Below are positions 17,359 through 25,517 of a stretch of DNA of 64,000 nt, one piece after another (position 1 is the first letter of the stretch; each line of letters begins with the position of its first letter). The stretch is from Pseudalkalibacillus berkeleyi (GTDB lineage: Bacteria; Bacillota; Bacilli; Bacillales; Fictibacillaceae). The stretch lies in contig NZ_JAKIJS010000001.1 in assembly GCF_021608225.1 (NCBI RefSeq), positions 806,001 to 870,000 on the forward strand, in the 5' to 3' direction. The position numbers and the translations under genes are program-made. Below the pieces are notes generated by a model that saw nothing but the letters and a program-made list of their open reading frames with translations, searched no databases and was not told where the DNA came from.

Positions 17359-19203
17359 TTGAATCTTCGAGAAGAGATCAGAAACATAGCCATTATTGCC
17401 CACGTAGACCACGGAAAAACAACATTGGTGGACCAAATGTTACATCAATCCGGAACGTTCCGTGATAACGAACAAGTCAGTGAACGTGCTATGGATTCTA
17501 ACGACTTAGAAAAAGAACGCGGAATTACGATTCTCGCTAAGAACACAGCGATTAACTATAACGATAAACGTATTAACATCATGGATACACCTGGACATGC
17601 TGACTTCGGTGGAGAAGTAGAACGAATCATGAAAATGGTTGATGGTGTTCTTTTGCTTGTAGATGCATATGAAGGCTGTATGCCTCAAACAAGATTCGTA
17701 CTTAAGAAAGCACTAGAACAAAAGCTTACTCCAATCGTTGTGGTTAATAAGATAGACCGTCCGTTTGCTCGTCCTTCAGAAGTTGTTGATGAGGTCCTCG
17801 ATTTATTTATCGAGCTAGGCGCAGACGACGATCAATTGGAATTTCCTGTCGTATATGCATCCGCCCTCAATGGAACGGCAAGTGAAGATCCTGAGCCAGA
17901 CAATCAAGATGAAGATATGACGGCAATCTTCAATTCAATTCTAGAACACATCCCTGCACCTGTAGATACAAGCGAAGAACCTTTACAATTTCAAGTAGCG
18001 TTGCTTGACTATAACGATTATTTAGGGCGAATTGGGATCGGTCGAGTATTTAGAGGAAAGATTAAAGTAGGACAAAGTGTAGCGCTTATGAAGTTGGACG
18101 GTAGTGTGAAGAATTTCCGTGTAACTAAATTGTTTGGATTCCTAGGTCTTAAACGAGTTGAGATCAATGAAGCAGTTTCTGGAGATTTGATTGCTGTTTC
18201 AGGAATGGAAGAAATTAATGTAGGGGAAACAGTATGTCCTGAAAATCACCAAGATCCCCTTCCAATCTTACGTATTGATGAGCCTACTATTCAAATGACA
18301 TTCCTAGTGAACAACAGTCCGTTTGCAGGCCGAGAAGGTAAGTACGTAACTAGTCGTAAGATTGAAGAGCGTTTGAGAGCGCAATTAGAGACAGATGTTA
18401 GTTTACGCGTTGATAATACGGATTCACCGGATGTTTGGACAGTTTCAGGTAGAGGTGAATTACACTTATCAATCCTCATAGAAAATATGAGAAGAGAAGG
18501 GTTCGAGCTACAGGTTTCTAAACCTATCGTAATCATCCGTGAAATTGATGGGCAAAAATGTGAACCTGTAGAGCGCGTTCAAATTGACGTACCTGAAGAC
18601 CATACTGGAGCGATTATGGAGTCACTAGGCGAGCGAAAAGGTGAAATGGTTAACATGGTCAATCATGGTAATGGCCAAGTTCGTCTTGAATTCTTAGTGC
18701 CAGCACGTGGTCTAATTGGATATACGACAGAATTCCTTACCTTAACAAGAGGTTATGGTATTTTAAATCATACATTTGATAGCTATCAGCCAGTCATTCA
18801 ATCCAAAATTGGTGGTCGTAGAGCGGGCGTACTCGTTTCTATGGAATCAGGTAAATCTTCACAATACGGAATTATCAACGTAGAAGATCGTGGAACGATT
18901 TTCGTTGAACCGGGTACTGAGATTTATGAAGGCATGATTGTTGGAGAACACAATCGTGAAAATGACATAACGGTAAACTTGACGAAAGTGAAACAACTGA
19001 CAAACATGCGTTCGTCTGGAAAAGATAACACCGTATCAATGAAGAAGGCTCGTGTAATGACTCTTGAAGAAGCACTTGAGTATTTGAATGATGACGAGTA
19101 CTGTGAGGTTACTCCAGAATCAATTCGATTGCGCAAAAAGATACTAAACAAAAGTGATCGTGAGCGCATTGAGAAGAAAAACAAGTTAGAACAAAATTCA
19201 TAA
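17359..19203 (+). CDS. typA: Translational GTPase TypA/BipA
   Basis: 614-residue ribosome-binding GTPase related to EF-G, needed for 50S assembly and stress or cold growth. GTP motifs: AHVDHGKTT (14-22), ERGITI switch [12 protein letters not shown], and NKIDRP, with SALNG as G5. Domain II, the EF-G-like C-terminal domains and the TypA-specific tail are all present ([17 protein letters not shown]). TTG start with AAGGAG 8 nt upstream. First gene of typA-ylaH. Confidence 0.98.
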   Translation: MNLREEIRNIAIIAHVDHGKTTLVDQMLHQSGTFRDNEQVSERAMDSNDLEKERGITILAKNTAINYNDKRINIMDTPGHADFGGEVERIMKMVDGVLLLVDAYEGCMPQTRFVLKKALEQKLTPIVVVNKIDRPFARPSEVVDEVLDLFIELGADDDQLEFPVVYASALNGTASEDPEPDNQDEDMTAIFNSILEHIPAPVDTSEEPLQFQVALLDYNDYLGRIGIGRVFRGKIKVGQSVALMKLDGSVKNFRVTKLFGFLGLKRVEINEAVSGDLIAVSGMEEINVGETVCPENHQDPLPILRIDEPTIQMTFLVNNSPFAGREGKYVTSRKIEERLRAQLETDVSLRVDNTDSPDVWTVSGRGELHLSILIENMRREGFELQVSKPIVIIREIDGQKCEPVERVQIDVPEDHTGAIMESLGERKGEMVNMVNHGNGQVRLEFLVPARGLIGYTTEFLTLTRGYGILNHTFDSYQPVIQSKIGGRRAGVLVSMESGKSSQYGIINVEDRGTIFVEPGTEIYEGMIVGEHNRENDITVNLTKVKQLTNMRSSGKDNTVSMKKARVMTLEEALEYLNDDEYCEVTPESIRLRKKILNKSDRERIEKKNKLEQNS

Positions 19204-19225
19204 ATGAGAAAAGGAGACGGTACTT

Positions 19226-19546
19226 TTGAGTGTCGATGTAAATGAACGTCTTCAATTCTTTGCTAAGCTATATAATGTCACAGGTGAAAATGGACAAATC
19301 GGAATGTGGTATTTGTATTTCACAATCCTCCTCTTATCGATTGTCGTTTTCAAGCTAGGTTTCTCAAGGAAGCTCCCTTTACTAAAGGCAGCTGTTGTTT
19401 ATTTGTTCTTAGCACTTGGATGTACGATTTTAACCTTTTTCGCTGTTTTTCTTCCGGTAGCAGAAGGATTAATGGTGGCATCAGCCATCTTAATCATATA
19501 TAAAATTAGGTTATATCAATCGAAGAAAGAACAAAGCGAATCATAA
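19226..19546 (+). CDS. ylaH: YlaH-like membrane protein
   Basis: 106 residues, three membrane segments by eye (28-47, 54-75, 78-94) and a charged tail. Directly follows typA (22 bp), as in B. subtilis. TTG start with AAAAGGAGA upstream. Unknown function. Confidence 0.8.
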   Translation: MSVDVNERLQFFAKLYNVTGENGQIGMWYLYFTILLLSIVVFKLGFSRKLPLLKAAVVYLFLALGCTILTFFAVFLPVAEGLMVASAILIIYKIRLYQSKKEQSES

Positions 19547-19558
19547 AGAACATGACAA

Positions 19559-19590
19559 AAAAACAGCTCAGTTGCGACTGAGCTGTTTTG
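19559..19590 (+). terminator. Terminator of typA-ylaH
   Basis: AAACAGCTCAGT and ACTGAGCTGTTT around a TGCG loop, then TTG. The T run is carried mainly by the stem end. Confidence 0.85.
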
Positions 19591-19650
19591 CTATTAGAGT
19601 AGTTAAATGAAGACCATTTATAACCAAAAGTGTACAAATTCAAAGGATAA

Positions 19651-19935
19651 ATGGGGGTATTCAACGTGAATTTGCAAGATACTCTGTATAATTGGTTAAG
19701 TATCCGAAAGGTATCACAAGAAAGGGCTGACGACAAAGCTGCTATAGAAACTTTTGAATTTTTCGATTTGATGTTAAGAGAAGATCATCACGTTAGCGAT
19801 ATTGATATTGTAATCGATCCTCCCATGTACATCGTTCATTACACGATCGAAGGGGAGAAGCAAAAAACACAGTTTCCGATCGAACTCATTGACTCATTAT
19901 TTGAATCCATTCATGCTGAACCTAAATACAATTGA
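19651..19935 (+). CDS. Small acidic soluble protein, unknown
   Basis: 94 residues, acidic, with pattern VSDIDIVIDPPMYIVHYTIEGEKQKTQFPIELID suggesting a small alpha/beta fold. Two starts are possible: ATG 19651 (AAGGATAA upstream) or GTG 19666 (AATGGGGGT upstream). I cannot decide, and give the longer. It lies between ylaH and ylaI, where B. subtilis has no gene. Convergent with ylaI, only 11 bp apart and without a visible terminator. Confidence 0.6.
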   Translation: MGVFNVNLQDTLYNWLSIRKVSQERADDKAAIETFEFFDLMLREDHHVSDIDIVIDPPMYIVHYTIEGEKQKTQFPIELIDSLFESIHAEPKYN

Positions 19936-19946
19936 TATAGTGAACC

Positions 19947-20147
19947 TTACCAAGTATCATCAATAGATGAATCTCTATAAGTCACAAAATTTCCAGAAGC
20001 TTTGCGTTCTTCTGTTCTATCTTTAATTCGGGAATTGCACGCTTCACACATATACGTATGAATGGGTCTGTTACGTAGTTTCTTTGCTAACGGACTTTCA
20101 TCTTTAATTTTTTCTATTTTATCGCATAGTACACACTTTACTCGCAT
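19947..20147 (-). CDS. ylaI: YlaI zinc-ribbon protein (DUF2197)
   Basis: 66 residues with two CXXC pairs (CVLC near the start and CEAC about 30 residues on), a probable zinc ribbon. The conserved LAKKLRNRPIHTYMC and RTEERKASG stretches fit the YlaI family. Start at ATG 20145-20147 (MRVKCVLC) with AGAGGTGA 5 nt upstream, instead of the GTG nine bases earlier. Unknown function. Confidence 0.85.
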   Translation of the reverse strand: MRVKCVLCDKIEKIKDESPLAKKLRNRPIHTYMCEACNSRIKDRTEERKASGNFVTYRDSSIDDTW

Positions 20148-20305
20148 AGGATTCACCTCTTTCTAGGGCTAGTATACCATGAAAGTCCTTTGCTGTATAA
20201 AACAGTACTGTGCAGGGATAAAATGATATTTGTCGAATGTATTTTTATCTAAGTTCGTAATCTTACAAGATTTCGATGAAATTCAATACGTGATAGGAGT
20301 TGATT

Positions 20306-20770
20306 ATGGTGGCGACCAAAAGTGTATCATCATTGAATGAATTACAGTATCAATTATTGCAAAAGGAATGTTATGTGGTGGTCAATTCCGTTGATCCAGT
20401 CGCACATACACCATACGTGAATGCAATATCTTGGGTGTATGCTCCAGATGTTGAAACCATTGTGTTCGCTGTGGACAACCGTTCGAAGGCTGTAAAAAAT
20501 ATTGAAGAAAATGAACATATCTCAATAACGTTGATTGAGGATGAAACCACTTCTGTCATTAACGGAACTGCAGAAATCATTGACAGACAAATTGATTCTG
20601 TCCCAATTAAACTTGCTTTAATTAAGGTTCATATTAATGAAATTAGAGACGCGATGTTCTATGGAGCGAAGATTGCTCAACCCCCTAAATATGAGAAGAC
20701 ATACGATCCTCAGGCTGCAGCCAGGTTAGATAAGCAAGTCATGGATGCTCTTAAAAGAGCCAGTTCTTAA
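20306..20770 (+). CDS. Pyridoxamine 5'-phosphate oxidase-like flavin split-barrel protein
   Basis: 154 residues with the layout of the FMN-binding split barrel: YVVVNSVDPVAHTPYVNAISWVYA, then VFAVDNRSKAVKNIEENEHISITLI, and a strand with VINGTAEII. Members bind flavin, F420 or haem; the substrate is unknown. ATG 20306 follows AGGAG at 7 nt; the TTG at 20300 is too close to it. Single gene between ylaI and the convergent ylaJ, an insertion relative to B. subtilis. Confidence 0.75.
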   Translation: MVATKSVSSLNELQYQLLQKECYVVVNSVDPVAHTPYVNAISWVYAPDVETIVFAVDNRSKAVKNIEENEHISITLIEDETTSVINGTAEIIDRQIDSVPIKLALIKVHINEIRDAMFYGAKIAQPPKYEKTYDPQAAARLDKQVMDALKRASS

Positions 20771-20785
20771 AGTAGGCTATGCAAT

Positions 20786-20836
20786 AAAAAAAGGATGACC
20801 GATAAGGCTTGTTACCTTGTTGGTCATTCCTTTTTT
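20786..20836. terminator. Bidirectional terminator
   Basis: AAAAAAGGATGACC pairs with GGTCATTCCTTTTTT, with an inner AAGG/CCTT stem. Between the convergent flavin protein gene and ylaJ. Confidence 0.85.
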
Positions 20837-20860
20837 GTATTACTTGAGTAATTTGAAATC

Positions 20861-21481
20861 TTATTGTTCTTTAACTTTGTCAGGATCGCTAGGTTTACTC
20901 TTTCCTTGTTTTTCTTGTTGGTCTTGTAACTTATCCTCTTCTTCTTGAGGCAAATTTTTATCATTCTTACGTATCGGATCAGGTTCTTTTTTATTAATTT
21001 TCCCCGGTATTTCTGGTATGAGTCGACCTGTAATGGCAGCAAGTTCTTCTAAAATGCCAGATAAAGGTTTTCCTTCTCCTATTTGTTTACCCATCTCTTT
21101 CAAGCGAGAAAATATGTCGGGGTCTGCAGTAATTGCGGCATTCGCGCCATATGGATCATGCTGTAATGCTTCAGCAACACTATACTTGATTGACCCAACC
21201 CTAGACCGATCAAGATTATCATCCACGTCGATTCCCACGATTGCATATTTCCCGATTACGACTGCAGTTGCATCCTTAACATCAGGAACTTTTGTTGCTA
21301 GATCCACTAGTCTCTTAGAAATTTGTCTTGAACTCTTTCGCTCTTGCTTATTGTATTCCACACTTTGCTTAACTTCAATTGGTTTAGTGTCATCAGCAAT
21401 GCTTTCATCATGTTCGTTATTTTGACATGCAATTAGAATCATGAAGAAAGACAAAATTAATAAACGAGGAATAATCCGCAA
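20861..21481 (-). CDS. ylaJ: YhcN/YlaJ family spore lipoprotein
   Basis: 206 residues. Signal peptide with lipobox (LIAC, C19), then the YhcN/YlaJ domain with VKDATAVVIGKYAIVGIDVDDNLDRSRVGSIKYSVAEAL, typical of lipoproteins made in the forespore and involved in germination. The C-terminal 50 residues are a charged, Pro/Lys/Glu/Gln-rich disordered tail. TTG start with AAAGGATG upstream. In B. subtilis ylaJ is followed by ylaK (phoH-like), which is absent here. Confidence 0.88.
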   Translation of the reverse strand: MRIIPRLLILSFFMILIACQNNEHDESIADDTKPIEVKQSVEYNKQERKSSRQISKRLVDLATKVPDVKDATAVVIGKYAIVGIDVDDNLDRSRVGSIKYSVAEALQHDPYGANAAITADPDIFSRLKEMGKQIGEGKPLSGILEELAAITGRLIPEIPGKINKKEPDPIRKNDKNLPQEEEDKLQDQQEKQGKSKPSDPDKVKEQ

Positions 21482-21591
21482 ATTTGTTCATCCTTTCGTC
21501 TAAATCAAGTTACGGTTATTCTTCGTTTAAACGTCTATCTTTATTCAGAAGTTCATACATATAAACGTATTCACTAGCGTTTTTCGTATTG

Positions 21592-22086
21592 TTATTTTAC
21601 AACCATTCTTACGATATTTCGGAAAGGTTGTTGACGGTTTGATCCATCAGCATAATAGAAATGAACTGGACCGTCACTTAATGGTTTTCCATTTTTGGAA
21701 AACCCGAGTATCCCTGCCTTAGCTTCATCAAGGCTCATGATTAATGATTCATCAGTTGAAGTTTGAAATTCAACTTTAGAAGCACTTTCATTTGGGCTGG
21801 CATTTTCTAAAAATGGTAAGAAAGGAATCCCATACGACTTAGAAAATAATTCTTCTTTATCATATTGAATTTTGTTTTGATTTGTATTTACAGGACCTTT
21901 AGCACCTTCTTTTCGTTCACGCTCCCAATGTTCAGCTACACGTTTGGCATAATGGTCTTCCACCTTTAACGGTTGTTCATCAAAATATGTGTCTAAATCA
22001 ACTTTTCGGTCATCAAAGATCCATACACCAGGATCTAATGTGATTGTATAATTTACATTCCCTTTAATAAATACGATAGATTCCAA
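21592..22086 (-). CDS. ylaL: YlaL family protein
   Basis: 164 soluble residues. A beta-rich N-terminus (IVFIKGNVNYTITLDPGVWIFDDRKVDLDTYF) is followed by a charged middle, GIPFLPFLENASP, and a C-terminal VHFYYADGSNRQQPFRNIVRMVVK. This fits my recollection of YlaL, located between ylaK and glsA in B. subtilis; function unclear. TTG start at 22086 with AAGGAG 8 nt upstream. The GTG at 22095 lies within the Shine-Dalgarno sequence. Confidence 0.75.
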   Translation of the reverse strand: MESIVFIKGNVNYTITLDPGVWIFDDRKVDLDTYFDEQPLKVEDHYAKRVAEHWERERKEGAKGPVNTNQNKIQYDKEELFSKSYGIPFLPFLENASPNESASKVEFQTSTDESLIMSLDEAKAGILGFSKNGKPLSDGPVHFYYADGSNRQQPFRNIVRMVVK

Positions 22087-22236
22087 AAGTCTCACTCCTT
22101 AAAAAATTCCGTAATAAGTATATCGTTCCATCTTCATTTTGTCACATTAGGGTATAGTACTACAAAGGAAGATGTGCAAAAGTGGCATATTTATTTGCGC
22201 ATCGGTAAAATGTGACCAATGGAGGTGGATCGAACA

Positions 22237-23166
22237 ATGTATTGTGAAACAGACGATGAACTATTAGAACTAGTGGAACGCGCACGTAAGTATACTGAAA
22301 AAGGAAAAGTAGCTAGTTATATTCCAGCACTTGAAAGAGCGAATCAAAATGATTTATCAATAGCCTTGTACTATGATGATGGCAGATGTGTGAGGGCAGG
22401 TGATGTTGAGAAGAAATTCACACTGCAAAGTGTTTCCAAAGTATTAACACTTGCACTTGCGATTATGGATCGCGGTGAAGAAGAAGTTTTCAGCCGTGTT
22501 GGGATGGAACCGACAGGTGACCCTTTTAATTCAATTGCCAAATTAGAAACACAAATACCTGCAAAGCCATTAAACCCAATGATTAACGCTGGTGCACTCG
22601 TTGTTACAAATATGATTGCAGGTGACTCAGTTCATCAGAAACTTGGGCGACTTTTATCGCTCATTCATGACATGACGAATAATACGGATATTGATATTGA
22701 GCATGAGGTGGCACAATCAGAATATGACACAGCAAATTTAAATAGATCTCTTTGCTTTTTCATGAAGCAACATGGCATTATTCAAGGTGATGTAGAAGAA
22801 CTCATCGATCTATATACGAAACAATGTGCAATTCAAGTTACCTGCTATGACTTAGCTCGTATAGGTGTAGTGTTAGCAAATAAAGGTTTAGACCCCCAAT
22901 CGAATAGAAGGATTTTACCAGAGAGAATTGCAACAATCGTTAAGACCTTCATGGTGACATGTGGCATGTACAATGCTTCAGGCGAATTTGCAATCCAAGT
23001 TGGAGTTCCTTCGAAGAGTGGTGTATCTGGTGCAATCCTTGCGCTCGTCCCACCCTCAATTGGTGTAGGCGTGTATGGTCCAGCTTTAAATGAAAAGGGG
23101 AACAGCATTGGAGGTGTAAAGCTTTTAGAAATGCTTTCTCAACGTTATGATTTAAGCATCTTTTAA
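22237..23166 (+). CDS. glsA: Glutaminase
   Basis: Serine-dependent glutaminase (beta-lactamase-like fold) that converts glutamine to glutamate and ammonia. Catalytic SVSK at 65-68 (Ser-X-X-Lys), conserved PLNPMINAGAL, the Tyr/Lys-containing YTKQCAI, and FMVTCGMYNASGEFA, ending with KSGVSGAI and GNSIGGVKLLE. 309 residues, the same as B. subtilis GlsA2 (YlaM). ATG 22237 chosen because GGAGGTG lies 9 nt upstream; the ATG at 22219 precedes that site. Followed at about 90 bp by ylaN. Confidence 0.95.
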   Translation: MYCETDDELLELVERARKYTEKGKVASYIPALERANQNDLSIALYYDDGRCVRAGDVEKKFTLQSVSKVLTLALAIMDRGEEEVFSRVGMEPTGDPFNSIAKLETQIPAKPLNPMINAGALVVTNMIAGDSVHQKLGRLLSLIHDMTNNTDIDIEHEVAQSEYDTANLNRSLCFFMKQHGIIQGDVEELIDLYTKQCAIQVTCYDLARIGVVLANKGLDPQSNRRILPERIATIVKTFMVTCGMYNASGEFAIQVGVPSKSGVSGAILALVPPSIGVGVYGPALNEKGNSIGGVKLLEMLSQRYDLSIF

Positions 23167-23253
23167 GCGCACAAGTCTTATTTATGTTGCAATTTCAAGT
23201 ATGAAACGGTACTATAAGAATAGAGAGAGGCACTTGGAACGGAGGGATTCGAT

Positions 23254-23532
23254 TTGTCGACAGAGATGGTTACGGGTCATCGTGAAAAAGCGTTTGCGTT
23301 GTTAAAAGCAGATGCTGAAAAAATCCTAAAGTTGATCGAGGTTCAGATGGAAAATTTAACAATGCCGCAATGCCCTCTCTATGAGGAAGTACTCGATACA
23401 CAAATGTTCGGACTTTCTAGAGAGATTGATTTTGCAGTACGGTTAGATTTAATTGAAGCTGAACAAGGTAAGGCTTTGTTGGAATCATTAGAACGTCAGC
23501 TGACGTCTTTATACGATGCCTGGTCTAAATAA
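23254..23532 (+). CDS. ylaN: YlaN (UPF0358)
   Basis: 92 residues, highly conserved helical protein with [31 protein letters not shown] unchanged. Reported in Bacillus and Staphylococcus to be needed under iron limitation through interaction with Fur; that is knowledge of the family, not visible here. TTG start with CGGAGGGA upstream. Order glsA-ylaN-ftsW is as in B. subtilis apart from one inserted gene. Confidence 0.95.
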   Translation: MSTEMVTGHREKAFALLKADAEKILKLIEVQMENLTMPQCPLYEEVLDTQMFGLSREIDFAVRLDLIEAEQGKALLESLERQLTSLYDAWSK

Positions 23533-23567
23533 ATCTCAATGATAGAGGACATACACTTCAAATATAA

Positions 23568-23602
23568 AACTCAAGCTGAGAATGATTCAGCTTGAGTTTT
23601 TT
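23568..23602 (+). terminator. Terminator of ylaN
   Basis: AAACTCAAGCTGA / TCAGCTTGAGTTT, then TTT. Confidence 0.9.
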
Positions 23603-23712
23603 CATTACATACCACATTTAACGGAAAGAACGGTTACTAATAATCATTAAATATTCACGAATATTCAACTAGGTGTATGATACGATATTAAATAGTGTAG
23701 GGGGGAATAGCG

Positions 23713-24192
23713 ATGCTACTTATGTTGATTATTGTTTTCGTTTTGTTTCCAATCGCAACACTCCTACATGAATTAGGACACTATATAACCGCTCGCTTAA
23801 CCGGGATAAAAATAATTCAGATTAAAATGGGTATTGGGAACACGATATTAAAATTAAATGATGGACCTCTCCGTCTAGAAGTTAGAGTGTTGTTCTTTAT
23901 TGGAGGTAGTACAAGCTGGGAATGTACCACTCAATCAAGACCTATCCAAAGAATGTTCATAGCTTTAAATGGTCCGATAGCGAATCTCCTGCTTGCATTC
24001 CTTGCATTTCATTATATGCATTACGTTGGGCTCCCTCTCATGGAGCAAACGTTACATATGTTCATGCTAGTAAACTTTTGGATCGCAATTGGTAACTTGA
24101 TCCCTTATAAACTTAATAACAGAACATCTGATGGTTGGTTAGTGGTTCAAAATTTATCTGCACTTATGAATCGCAGTTCGAGTCACCATTAG
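23713..24192 (+). CDS. Small site-2-protease-like membrane protein (M50 type)
   Basis: 159 residues, about four membrane segments. HELGH (19-23, zinc-binding HEXXH) in the first segment, and near the C-terminus NLIPYKLNNRTSDG, matching the NxxPxxxxDG third-ligand motif of M50 peptidases with a few extra residues. No PDZ domain is present. It could be an intramembrane protease or a family member with another job. ATG start with GGGGGGAA upstream. Inserted between ylaN and ftsW relative to B. subtilis. Confidence 0.78.
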   Translation: MLLMLIIVFVLFPIATLLHELGHYITARLTGIKIIQIKMGIGNTILKLNDGPLRLEVRVLFFIGGSTSWECTTQSRPIQRMFIALNGPIANLLLAFLAFHYMHYVGLPLMEQTLHMFMLVNFWIAIGNLIPYKLNNRTSDGWLVVQNLSALMNRSSSHH

Positions 24193-24301
24193 CGGTCTAT
24201 TCAAACGATTAATTTTCAAGAAACAAATACTGTGAAGGAAGGAAAAAGGTTGTTTTTCTCGAATAGTTTTAATAATTACAATTTATGTGGGGTTGACCAA
24301 C

Positions 24302-25504
24302 ATGTTTAAAAAAATGTTTAAGAATTATGATTATACAATGATTGTAATTGTGTTGTTATTATGTGCGATGGGTCTAGTTATGGTCTACAGCGCGAGTATG
24401 ATTGAAGCAGTGGTTGAATATGGAAGGGAAAGTGATCATTTCTTCAACAATCAACTCATATGGATTTTTCTTGGCATTATTGTGTTCGTTGTGTTCATGA
24501 TTCTTCCATACAAGGTGTATCAAAAATTCATCGTACCCATCACATTGCTCATGTTGTTGTCCTTAGGCTCAGTATTGTTATTTGGTAAAGAAGTGAACTA
24601 TGCAAAATCATGGTTTTCCATTGCAGGATTCAGAATTCAACCTGCAGAATATGCAAAATTAGGTATTATTCTTTATTTATCATCTGTCTTTTCTAAGAAA
24701 CAGAGCTACATATCAAATTTTAGGACAGGTATTGTTCCTCCGCTCATTGTACTATCATTAGTTTGTTTTTTGATCTTCGTTCAACCTGACTTAGGGAGTA
24801 TGATGATCATTGCAATGACGGCAGGAGTCATTTTATTTTGCTCAGGGATGAAGTGGACACATTTAACGATAATGAGTTCAGTCTTATTATTCCTAGCCTT
24901 CATTGGCTTTAAATTTTTTCTGAGTAACGAGCAATTGTCCAGGTTTGCAGCAGCCTATCATCCATTTGAGGATCCGGTAGATAGTGGATTTCAATTGATA
25001 AATGGCTATTTAGCATTAGGTACAGGAGGCATGTTTGGAAAAGGACTAGGCCAAAGTGTCCAAAAATATGGCTTTCTTCCTGAACCTCATACAGATTTTA
25101 TCATTACAATCATTGCAGAAGAGCTTGGTTTTGTCGGTGTCTTTGTCATTATCGCGATGCTCATGTATATTGTTTTCAAAGGAATGTATACAGGTCTACA
25201 TTGTAAGGATGCCTTTGGAAGCTTGCTTGCAATTGGGATATCGGGAATGATAGGGATTCAAACTATTGTTAATTTAGGTGCGGCTTCTGGCATACTACCT
25301 GTAACGGGTGTTACGTTACCATTCATTAGCTATGGTGGTTCTTCACTCATCTTATTAATGATGAGTGTAGGGATTCTAGTCAATATCTCTATGTTTGTAA
25401 AATACCGAAAGCAGCAAACGCCTCCGGCAGACCAATCATCAGACCACTCATCAAAGCAAAAAACAAAGCTTAAAGTTGTATCACAGCATCGTGTATCTCA
25501 ATAA
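24302..25504 (+). CDS. ftsW: Septal peptidoglycan glycosyltransferase FtsW
   Basis: SEDS-family polymerase with about 10 membrane segments. Hallmarks: GLVMVYSAS near the N-terminus, IQPAEYAKLGIILYLS, FVQPDLGSMMII, the extracellular GTGGMFGKGLGQSVQKYGFLPEPHTDFI and GVTLPFISYGGSS. It works with PbpB (encoded at the right edge) in septum synthesis. I take ATG 24302 (400 residues, MFKKMFKNYDY) with GGGGTTGA upstream rather than GTG 24287. Basic, Gln/Ser-rich tail in the cytoplasm. 13 bp before pycA, probably cotranscribed. Confidence 0.95.
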   Translation: MFKKMFKNYDYTMIVIVLLLCAMGLVMVYSASMIEAVVEYGRESDHFFNNQLIWIFLGIIVFVVFMILPYKVYQKFIVPITLLMLLSLGSVLLFGKEVNYAKSWFSIAGFRIQPAEYAKLGIILYLSSVFSKKQSYISNFRTGIVPPLIVLSLVCFLIFVQPDLGSMMIIAMTAGVILFCSGMKWTHLTIMSSVLLFLAFIGFKFFLSNEQLSRFAAAYHPFEDPVDSGFQLINGYLALGTGGMFGKGLGQSVQKYGFLPEPHTDFIITIIAEELGFVGVFVIIAMLMYIVFKGMYTGLHCKDAFGSLLAIGISGMIGIQTIVNLGAASGILPVTGVTLPFISYGGSSLILLMMSVGILVNISMFVKYRKQQTPPADQSSDHSSKQKTKLKVVSQHRVSQ

Positions 25505-25517
25505 GGAGGAATCAGAA

